DNA from: an uncultured Clostridia bacterium
GTDB lineage: Bacteria; Bacillota; Clostridia; Oscillospirales; Ruminococcaceae
Assembly: GCA_937907305.1 (NCBI GenBank)
Contig: CALERQ010000188.1
Coordinates: forward strand, 1-11,193
Direction of reading: 5' to 3'
DNA length: 11,193 bases
Both the position numbers and the translations under genes were made by a program. Positions 6,430-11,193 of this stretch are shown piece after piece; positions within the stretch are counted from its first letter, which is position 1; every line of letters starts with the position of its first letter. The notes under the pieces were generated by a model that had not been told where the DNA came from, searched no databases, and saw only the letters and a list, made by a program, of their open reading frames with translations.

Positions 6430-7419
6430 GTGTCAACAAAACAAGCCAAACAAAAAAGACAAAACCGGCTGGGCACCGTGCTGGCCATTCTTATTTTTCT
6501 GCTGGGGCTGGGGATTCTATTTTACCCAGTGGCCAGCGACCTGTGGAACCAGCACCGGCAGAACCAGCTGATCTCCCACTACACCCAAAGCACCACCACC
6601 CTTGCCCCGGAGGATCACTCCGCGCTGTGGGAAGCGGCGCGGGAATACAATAAAAATCTCAGCCCCACCTTCCGGGATGCCTTTACCGGGCGGCAGCTGC
6701 CCGCGGGGGATCCCTACTGGGGTCTGCTGGATCCCGATGGCAGCGGCATTATGGGCTACATTGAGATCCCGCGCATCAGTGTGCGGCTGCCCATCTACCA
6801 CGGCACCACGGAGGAGGTCCTCCAGCATGGCATCGGGCACCTGGGCGGTACCTCCCTGCCGGTGGGCGGAGAGGGCACCCATGCCGTGCTTTCCGGCCAC
6901 CGGGGGCTGCCCTCGGCACTGCTTTTCTCCGATCTGGACCAAATGCAGCTGGGCGACCATTTTTCCCTGCGCATTTTGGGGGAACAGCTCCTCTATGAGG
7001 TGGATCAGATCCTGGTGGTGGAACCGGATGAAGTGAAAGATCTGTACCCGGTGGAGGGGGAGGACCTTGTCACCCTGGTGACCTGCACCCCCTATGGCGT
7101 GAACACCCACCGGCTGCTGGTGCGGGGACATCGCATCCCGGCGGAAGCCGTGGAAGAAACGGTGGAAGTGACCGTGACCCAGCAGGTGGTGCACAGCCTG
7201 GGCTGGAAGGGCAAGCTGCTGATCGGCGCGCTGCTGCTGTTCCTGCTCATTTTGCTCATCCTGGCGCTGCTGCGCCGCAAGAAAAAGAAAACCGGGCCCG
7301 AAGAGGGCAATGTGATAGAAAGGGGGAGAACCGATGAAAAAGCGTCTCAGAGCCATTCTGGCCCTGATCCTGATCATACTGCTGTGTCTCCCCGCGATAG
7401 CACAGACAGCCGATCCTGA
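6430..7419 (+). CDS. Class C (pilus-polymerising) sortase
   Basis: This membrane transpeptidase cleaves the LPXTG-type signal of pilins and joins subunits through a lysine side chain. The GTG start at 6430 is chosen because AAAGGAG (6415-6421) precedes it; the open frame extends further upstream only into the pilin gene. That gives 329 residues. The order is a basic N-terminus, TM helix (about 16-35), lid motif DPYWG with D94-Y96/W97 typical of class C, catalytic His in SGHRG (H157), catalytic Cys in TLVTCTPYG (C219), and Arg nine residues later in THRLLV (R228). A second TM helix near the C-terminus, followed by RRKKKK, also fits class C. The last ~28 codons overlap the next gene by 86 nt in another frame, giving an unusual hydrophilic tail. 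Confidence 0.95.
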   Translation: MSTKQAKQKRQNRLGTVLAILIFLLGLGILFYPVASDLWNQHRQNQLISHYTQSTTTLAPEDHSALWEAAREYNKNLSPTFRDAFTGRQLPAGDPYWGLLDPDGSGIMGYIEIPRISVRLPIYHGTTEEVLQHGIGHLGGTSLPVGGEGTHAVLSGHRGLPSALLFSDLDQMQLGDHFSLRILGEQLLYEVDQILVVEPDEVKDLYPVEGEDLVTLVTCTPYGVNTHRLLVRGHRIPAEAVEETVEVTVTQQVVHSLGWKGKLLIGALLLFLLILLILALLRRKKKKTGPEEGNVIERGRTDEKASQSHSGPDPDHTAVSPRDSTDSRS

Positions 7420-8017
7420 CGCGCTGTGCGCGTTGACCATCGACTGCCGCTATGAGAACAAGCCGGTGAGCGGCATGAGCTTTTCGCTGTACCGGGTGGC
7501 GGCGCTTTCCCCGCAGGGGGAGCACACCCTGCTGCCGGCCTATGAGGATAGCGGCATTGCGCTGGGGAACCTGCGGGATGCCGCTGACTGGCGAAAGGCG
7601 GCCGGGCAGCTGGCCCAATGGGTGGAGCAGCAAAGCCTTTCCCCGGAAAAGCGGCTTACCACCGCGGCCGATGGCAAAGCCACGCAGGAAGGGCTGCCCA
7701 CCGGGCTGTACCTGCTGTGCGCGGCGCCCTGCCAAAAGGGCGGCTGCACCTATACCACCACTCCGGTACTGCTGGAGCTGCCGGCCCAACAGGCGGGCGG
7801 CGGGTGGCAGTACGCTGTAACGGCAGAGCCCAAGCTGGAGCGTACCGGTATCCCCGAATCGCCGGTCATCGTCATACCGGATACCCCTGCCCCCACCCCG
7901 GGGGATAAGCTGCCGCAGACTGGCCTGCTGCAATGGCCCATTACGCTGCTGGCGGCCATAGGGGTGCTGCTGGTGGCGGTGGGCTGCCGCCTGCGCCGCC
8001 GGAGGAAACCGACATGA
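7334..8017 (+). CDS. Basal/minor pilin with LPQTG cell-wall sorting signal
   Basis: This 227-residue protein is probably the basal subunit that anchors the pilus to the wall. A signal peptide (MKKRLR plus hydrophobic core, likely cleavage near AIA 21-23) precedes one prealbumin-like pilin domain of about 30-165. The domain contains KPVSGMSFSLYRV, a helical LAQWVEQQSLS part and the DGKATQEGLPTGLYLL strand pair. A proline-rich linker (PESPVIVIPDTPAPTPGDK) leads to LPQTG (193-197), a TM helix and RLRRRRK. Small size plus a polyproline tail matches basal pilins of streptococcal-type pili. The ectodomain has five cysteines (C32, C38, C129, C133, C138), unusual for a Gram-positive pilin. The ribosome binding site is AGGGGGAG (7321-7328). 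The start lies inside the sortase gene and the stop overlaps the next start as ATGA. Confidence 0.9.
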   Translation: MKKRLRAILALILIILLCLPAIAQTADPDALCALTIDCRYENKPVSGMSFSLYRVAALSPQGEHTLLPAYEDSGIALGNLRDAADWRKAAGQLAQWVEQQSLSPEKRLTTAADGKATQEGLPTGLYLLCAAPCQKGGCTYTTTPVLLELPAQQAGGGWQYAVTAEPKLERTGIPESPVIVIPDTPAPTPGDKLPQTGLLQWPITLLAAIGVLLVAVGCRLRRRRKPT

Positions 8018-8598
8018 CAAGGGAACGCATCGGCCGGTTTTGCATCATTCTGGGCAGCCTGTGTATTTTGGCTGCCGCATTCCTTTTGGGGTTCAATCTG
8101 CGGGAGGAACGCCGTGCCGCGGCGGCCACCCAAAAGATTTTGCCTGCCGTGGCACATAACATCGGACAGTCTCCAGCGCCGATGCCCACTCTGCCCGCCG
8201 GGGAGCTGACGGTCTCTCTGGATGGGGAGGAGTATTTGGGCATCCTTTCTCTACCTGCCTTGGCGCTGGAGCTGCCGGTGGGGGCCGAATGGGATATGGA
8301 TTTTCTGCGCCAGGCGCCGTGCCGCTATGCCGGTACTCTGGCCGGGGATGACATCATCATAGCGGCGCACAATTACCGCCGGCACTTTGCCGCGCTGCAT
8401 ACCCTGCGTCCCGGGGATGCCGTTTTCTTCACCGATGCGGCCGGGCAGCTCCACCGCTATACGGTGGACCGGGTGGAGACCCTGCCGGAGACCGCCGTGG
8501 AGGAAATGCGGGCTGGGGAGTGGGACCTTACCCTGTTTACCTGCACCTATGATGGCCGCGCCCGGGTGACGGTGCGGTGCATCCGTGCGGAAGAATAA
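8014..8598 (+). CDS. Second sortase, non-class-C
   Basis: This 194-residue sortase has one N-terminal membrane anchor (about 7-27) and no C-terminal one. Catalytic His is H119 in AAHNYRRHF, Cys is C177 in LFTCTYDG and Arg is most likely R184 in ARVTVRC, seven residues after the Cys. The HN motif and short CTYDG..R spacing differ from the class C enzyme upstream and from class A; it may be class B- or D-like, but the class is not resolved by eye. Likely roles are attaching the pilus base to peptidoglycan or processing the basal pilin. The ATG start is set by GGAGG at 8001-8005 and is translationally coupled (ATGA) to the basal pilin gene. An in-frame upstream ATG at 7933 lies within that gene and lacks support. 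Confidence 0.9.
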   Translation: MTRERIGRFCIILGSLCILAAAFLLGFNLREERRAAAATQKILPAVAHNIGQSPAPMPTLPAGELTVSLDGEEYLGILSLPALALELPVGAEWDMDFLRQAPCRYAGTLAGDDIIIAAHNYRRHFAALHTLRPGDAVFFTDAAGQLHRYTVDRVETLPETAVEEMRAGEWDLTLFTCTYDGRARVTVRCIRAEE

Positions 8599-8600
8599 CG

Positions 8601-8636
8601 CATTTTGCATTTTTCTCTTGACAAAGCTGCAAAATG
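8601..8636. repeat. Perfect 9-bp inverted repeat flanking the -35 box of the symporter promoter
   Basis: CATTTTGCA (8601-8609) and TGCAAAATG (8628-8636) are perfect inverted copies on either side of TTGACA (8618-8623). The spacing is about 27 bp centre to centre. This suits a regulator binding both arms, or a weak hairpin at the end of the pilus transcript. No T-tract follows, so it is a poor intrinsic terminator. Confidence 0.5.
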
Positions 8637-8645
8637 GTGTAGAAT
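8618..8645 (+). promoter_or_regulatory. Sigma-A-type promoter of the glycine riboswitch-symporter unit
   Basis: A consensus -35 TTGACA (8618-8623) and a near-consensus -10 TAGAAT (8640-8645) are separated by 16 nt. The start is expected near 8652, giving a leader of about 265 nt that contains the glycine aptamer and terminator. It begins only 19 nt after the stop codon of the second sortase gene. Confidence 0.88.
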
Positions 8646-8715
8646 AGCATCAAGTGAATAACGATAGCGACCCCGCGGAAACATTCAGAATCGCAAGAGA
8701 CTGGATATGGAGGGG

Positions 8716-8796
8716 GCTCTGGAGAATCTCATTAGGTTGAGTGCCGAAGGTGCAAGGCGGTTTTTCCGCCGAATCTCTCAGGCAAAAGGACAGAGC
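8716..8796 (+). ncRNA. Glycine riboswitch (single aptamer)
   Basis: The closing helix GCTCTG (8716-8721)/CAGAGC (8791-8796) encloses the family hallmarks: GCCGAAGGTGCAA (8743-8755), a GGCGG-TTTTT-CCGCC arm (8756-8770), and CTCTCAGGCAAAAGGACAGAG (8775-8795). Only one aptamer is evident. The preceding leader (8652-8715) can form a small GCGA/TCGC stem (8666-8669 with 8691-8694) but shows no second hallmark core. It sits directly upstream of an AGCS amino acid symporter, a well-known target of this riboswitch. Confidence 0.93.
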
Positions 8797-8839
8797 GGTC
8801 ATCAAAGCATGTTTTGTTTGATCGCTCGCTATTCTTCAG

Positions 8840-8873
8840 AGGCTGCCGCTTAAAAAAGACGGGCAGCCTTTTT
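8840..8873 (+). terminator. Intrinsic terminator of the glycine riboswitch expression platform
   Basis: AGGCTGCC (8840-8847) pairs perfectly with GGCAGCCT (8862-8869) around a 14-nt loop and is followed by TTTTT (8869-8873). A separate upstream pairing is possible between GAGCG/ATCAAA (8793-8806) and TTTGAT/CGCTC (8818-8828), which overlaps the 3' strand of aptamer helix P1 and may be the alternative fold. The direction of control is not certain from sequence. Confidence 0.85.
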
Positions 8874-8917
8874 ATTATCCTTTTTTCACTGCAATATTTT
8901 AATCAGGAGTGAAACAA

Positions 8918-10309
8918 ATGGAAGCAGCATTGCTCAACATCGTACAAAAAATCAACGGCTATCTCTCGGATTACATCCTTATCGTCCTGCTGGTGGGCGC
9001 GGGGTTGTACTTCTCCATTCGCACCCGCTTTGTGCAGGTGCGCTGCTTTGGGGAAGGAATGCGCCGGGTATTCGGCAATATCAAGCTGAATGGCGGAAAG
9101 CAGCAGGGCGGCTTTTCCTCCTTCCAGGCGCTGGCCACAGCCATTGCCGCGCAGGTAGGTACCGGTAATATTGTGGGCGCCTGCGGCGCTATCCTCATCG
9201 GCGGCCCCGGGGCCATCTTCTGGATGTGGATCATCGCTTTCTTCGGCATGGCCACCATCTACGCCGAAGCGGTGCTGGCGCAGGAGACCCGTGTGGTCAA
9301 TGCAGACGGCAGTGTTCACGGCGGTCCGGTTTATTACATCAAGCGCGCCTTTAAGGGCGGCTTCGGCAAATTCCTCGCCGGATTCTTCGCGGTGGCCATT
9401 ATCATCGCGCTGGGCTTCATCGGCAGCATGGTGCAGTCCAATTCCATCGGCGAATCCCTTTCCAATGCCACCGGAATCCCCACCTGGATCATCGGTATCG
9501 TTGTAGCGGCGCTTTCCGCCTTTGTATTCCTCGGCGGCAGCCATCGGGTGGCATCCTGGGCGGAAAAAATCGTCCCCGTGATGGCTTGTCTTTACCTCCT
9601 CGGCGGCCTGGTGGTGCTGCTGGCCCGCATTCGCTTTATTCCGGAGACCTTTGGCATGATTTTCCGCTATGCGTTCCAGCCGCAGTCCATTATCGGCGGC
9701 AGCTTCGGCTTTGCGCTTAAGCAGGCCATCAGCCAGGGCGTCAAGCGCGGCCTGTTCAGCAATGAGGCCGGTATGGGCTCCACCCCCCACGCCCACGCCA
9801 TGGCCAAGGTAAGCTGTCCGCACGAGCAGGGCGTTGTGGCCATGATCGGCGTTTTCATTGATACCTTTGTCGTCCTCACCATGACCGCTCTGGTCGTTAT
9901 CTCCACCCTGTATGCCGGCGATGGCATCCTGGCTTCCGGCACAGCGGAGGGGGTCAGCAAGACCAATATGGCGCAGCTCGCCTTCTCCAGCATCATGGGT
10001 AATACCGCCGGCAGTCTGTTCGTGGCCATCTGCCTTATGTTCTTCGCTTTCTCCACCATCCTGGGCTGGAACTTCTTCGGCCGCATCAATGTGGAATACC
10101 TCTTCGGCAAAAAGGCCGTTCCGGTTTATTCTGTCATCGCCGTGGCGCTCATCTTCCTGGGCTCCTGCGTATCCAATGACCTGGCCTGGGAGCTTTCCGA
10201 TATGTTTAACCAGCTGATGGTTATTCCCAACTTCCTGGCTATCGTGGCGCTGGGCGGGCTGGTAGCAGCCGCTGCCAAGAAGGGCAGCCGCGAGACTCTC
10301 AAAAAGTGA
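8918..10309 (+). CDS. Sodium:alanine/glycine symporter (AGCS family)
   Basis: This 463-residue multi-pass membrane protein imports alanine or glycine with sodium. The family signature ATAIAAQVGTGNIVG...GGPGAIFWMW is near residues 75-105, and the second signature NEAGMGSTPHAHA starts at about 282. The length and the spread of about ten or more hydrophobic helices fit the AGCS family. Start ATG 8918 is preferred because AGGAG (8905-8909) is 8 nt upstream; an in-frame GTG at 8909 overlaps that site. The glycine riboswitch in its leader points to glycine as a physiological substrate. It appears to be a single-gene unit that ends at a convergent terminator. Confidence 0.95.
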   Translation: MEAALLNIVQKINGYLSDYILIVLLVGAGLYFSIRTRFVQVRCFGEGMRRVFGNIKLNGGKQQGGFSSFQALATAIAAQVGTGNIVGACGAILIGGPGAIFWMWIIAFFGMATIYAEAVLAQETRVVNADGSVHGGPVYYIKRAFKGGFGKFLAGFFAVAIIIALGFIGSMVQSNSIGESLSNATGIPTWIIGIVVAALSAFVFLGGSHRVASWAEKIVPVMACLYLLGGLVVLLARIRFIPETFGMIFRYAFQPQSIIGGSFGFALKQAISQGVKRGLFSNEAGMGSTPHAHAMAKVSCPHEQGVVAMIGVFIDTFVVLTMTALVVISTLYAGDGILASGTAEGVSKTNMAQLAFSSIMGNTAGSLFVAICLMFFAFSTILGWNFFGRINVEYLFGKKAVPVYSVIAVALIFLGSCVSNDLAWELSDMFNQLMVIPNFLAIVALGGLVAAAAKKGSRETLKK

Positions 10310-10325
10310 TTCCACATAAAAAATC

Positions 10326-10348
10326 CCCCTCCGGTACGCCCGGAGGGG
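10326..10348. terminator. Convergent terminator between symporter and zinc-ribbon gene
   Basis: CCCCTCCGG (10326-10334) pairs perfectly with CCGGAGGGG (10340-10348) around loop TACGC. Read on the minus strand the stem is followed by GATTTTTT (complement of 10318-10325), a good intrinsic terminator for the zinc-ribbon gene. On the plus strand the downstream sequence is only moderately T-rich (CTTCTGCTTTAT), so termination of the symporter mRNA may be weaker. Confidence 0.85.
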
Positions 10349-10363
10349 CTTCTGCTTTATAAT

Positions 10364-10972
10364 TTACGCGGCATTGGCAGCTGGGGCTTCCTCTCCATAA
10401 AAATCGGGCCAGTCATCGCCGAAGAGATCGCCATTATCACCTTCATTATAGCCATCGCCAAAATCGTAATTGTAGAAATCATCAAAGTTATTGTAATAAT
10501 CGTAGTAGCCGTATTCATTGCCGTAGTAGTTCAGCCAATCCTCCAGCTCATTCAGCAGCGGCTGCATGGCGGCCATCATCACGGTAAAGAAGATGATTCC
10601 GATGAGGAACAGCGCGGCCTTGGCCAGCAGCATGCCGCGGGCAAAGCGGGCCAGCTGGGGGTTATTGCTTACTCCGCACGCCCACACTATCATAAATATA
10701 AGCCCAATGACCGGCACCATCGCCAGCAGAATAAGCCCCATATAGGCCCACATACTCAGTCCGCTGCTGGCAGTCTGCTCGGGACTTTGGTTCCGCACGG
10801 TATAGCGCTCGCCGTGGGCGCGGCAGTCGCTGCAGTGGGGACATTTCTGGCCAGGCTGCAGCCGCCTGCCGCAGCTGGGGCATACATTCTGGTCCATCGG
10901 CTTGCCGCACTCCGGGCAAAGCTCCGCCTTGTCATCATAAACAGCACTGTTGCAGTTTGGGCAAAATCTCAT
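10364..10972 (-). CDS. Zinc-ribbon, two-helix membrane protein with acidic Tyr-rich tail
   Basis: This 202-residue protein begins with tandem zinc-ribbon knuckles: CPNC (C4, C7) with CPEC (C19, C22), then CPSC (C31, C34) with CPHC (C44, C47) and an extra C50. A polar linker (51-72) leads to two membrane helices at about 74-97 and 112-136. The tail from 149 onward is dominated by Tyr, Asp, Asn, Gly and Phe (YYGNEYGYYDYYNNFDDFYNYDFGDGY) and is strongly acidic, probably disordered. Zinc-ribbon plus transmembrane proteins of this type are common in Clostridia and usually have no assigned function; none is assigned here. The ribosome binding site AGGAGG (10986-10981) is 8 nt from the ATG. It ends at the convergent terminator. 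Confidence 0.88.
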   Translation of the reverse strand: MRFCPNCNSAVYDDKAELCPECGKPMDQNVCPSCGRRLQPGQKCPHCSDCRAHGERYTVRNQSPEQTASSGLSMWAYMGLILLAMVPVIGLIFMIVWACGVSNNPQLARFARGMLLAKAALFLIGIIFFTVMMAAMQPLLNELEDWLNYYGNEYGYYDYYNNFDDFYNYDFGDGYNEGDNGDLFGDDWPDFYGEEAPAANAA

Positions 10973-10994
10973 GGGGGAATCCTCCTATCGTTGC

Positions 10995-11010
10995 GCTGCC
11001 GCGCGGCAGC
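10995..11010. repeat. Perfect 16-bp palindrome in the leader of the zinc-ribbon gene
   Basis: GCTGCCGCGCGGCAGC is fully self-complementary. It lies between the predicted transcription start (near 11020) and the ribosome binding site on the minus strand. It could be a protein operator or a short RNA hairpin (6-bp stem, 4-nt loop) in the 5' leader. On the plus strand it is followed by TTTTTC, but no plus-strand gene precedes it. Confidence 0.45.
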
Positions 11011-11026
11011 TTTTTCTTCCGGTTCT

Positions 11027-11034
11027 ATTCTAAC
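11027..11034 (-). promoter_or_regulatory. Extended -10 promoter of the zinc-ribbon gene
   Basis: On the minus strand TAGAAT (11032-11027) is preceded by TGT, an extended -10 element, with an A-tract spacer just upstream. No good TTGACA-like -35 is found 16-18 nt upstream (closest TTTTCC), so the call relies on the extended -10. The expected 5' leader is about 45 nt. Confidence 0.55.
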
Positions 11035-11066
11035 ACATTTTTTTGCCGAGGAAAAGCACAAAATCC

Positions 11067-11105
11067 AGCGAAGCCTCCCCCATTCTTCACGGGGAAGGCT
11101 TCGCT
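11067..11105 (-). terminator. Terminator of the gene entering from the right edge
   Basis: AGCGAAGCCT (11067-11076) pairs perfectly with AGGCTTCGCT (11096-11105). The stem continues as CCCC with GGGG (11091-11094), with A95 bulged. On the minus strand it is followed by GGATTTTG, a short T-tract. It lies about 35 nt after the predicted stop codon of the partial gene at the right edge, which supports that reading. The T-tract is weak. Confidence 0.65.
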
Positions 11106-11140
11106 GCGATATTGAAAAGGAGTATGGAGAAGTTGGCAAG

Positions 11141-11193
11141 TTAATTAGTGGCGCTGCTGGGTACATATTCGGTCAGTACCACACTGTGGGTGT
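11141..11193 (-). CDS. C-terminal end of an unidentified protein (partial)
   Basis: The frame read from the right edge on the minus strand ends THSVVLTEYVPSSATN and a TAA stop at 11143-11141. Only 16 codons are visible, too few to name a family. It is preferred over the other two minus frames because it has balanced, protein-like composition and its stop is followed by a plausible terminator hairpin. The rest of the gene is outside the window. Confidence 0.45.
   Translation of the reverse strand, partial: THSVVLTEYVPSSATN

Noticed and set aside
4569..6488. 639-codon open frame on the minus strand covering the whole major pilin gene
   Set aside because: Its composition is rich in Gly/His/Ile/Arg without domain signals, and it is fully antisense to a clear pilin. 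It is considered a codon-bias shadow.
7933..8013. Upstream ATG for the second sortase
   Set aside because: It lies inside the basal pilin membrane-helix coding region and has no good ribosome binding site. ATG 8014 has GGAGG at the right distance and the usual basic-plus-TM start.
8646..8715. A second, upstream glycine aptamer making a tandem riboswitch
   Set aside because: The region lacks the GCCGAAGG and CAGGCAAAAGGAC core motifs; only a small GCGA/TCGC stem is present.
8903..10315. 470-codon open frame on the minus strand opposite the symporter
   Set aside because: The translated frame is highly charged, His/Gly/Asp/Glu-rich and unlike known families. The plus frame has both AGCS signatures and a riboswitch leader.

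Overview
The window looks like a chromosomal segment of a Gram-positive, fairly GC-rich member of the Clostridia, possibly Oscillospiraceae/Ruminococcaceae-like. This rests on LPXTG-sorted surface proteins, class C sortase, tRNA genes that encode CCA, strong AGGAGG-type ribosome binding sites, sigma-A-type promoters, and c-di-GMP-I and glycine riboswitches that each end in an intrinsic terminator. Species cannot be told from the sequence alone.

Layout. (1) 1-209: the 3' part of tRNA-Thr(UGU), a complete tRNA-Tyr(GUA), and an intrinsic terminator whose stem extends back into the tRNA-Tyr 3' end. (2) 187-576: a gene-free, partly repetitive stretch with two imperfect copies of a ~62-bp direct repeat; both copies carry the complement of the tRNA-Tyr 3' end. 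(3) 577-8598: a five-gene sortase-assembled pilus operon on the + strand, read from a good sigma-A promoter through a c-di-GMP-I (GEMM-I) riboswitch and terminator. The order is large tip/ancillary adhesin (LPSTG), major pilin (LPTTG), class C pilus sortase, small basal-type pilin (LPQTG, proline-rich tail), and a second, shorter sortase of another class. (4) 8601-10309: a second promoter, a single-aptamer glycine riboswitch with terminator, and an AGCS-family sodium:alanine/glycine symporter. (5) 10326-11193, minus strand: a zinc-ribbon two-helix membrane protein with an acidic, Tyr-rich tail, then a terminator and the last 16 codons of another gene entering from the right edge.

How the parts fit: the second messenger c-di-GMP, which usually signals the switch to a sessile life, is placed directly upstream of a complete covalent-pilus locus. 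The terminator's left arm lies inside the conserved 3' part of the aptamer, so the simplest reading is an ON switch: c-di-GMP stabilises the aptamer, prevents termination and lets the pilus operon be transcribed. Inside the operon, a long hairpin and a terminator-like hairpin sit between the major pilin and the sortase. They could keep pilin mRNA in excess over assembly-enzyme mRNA. The pilin lysine motif YPKN is not seen in the major pilin; a VYAAG sequence stands where it would be expected.
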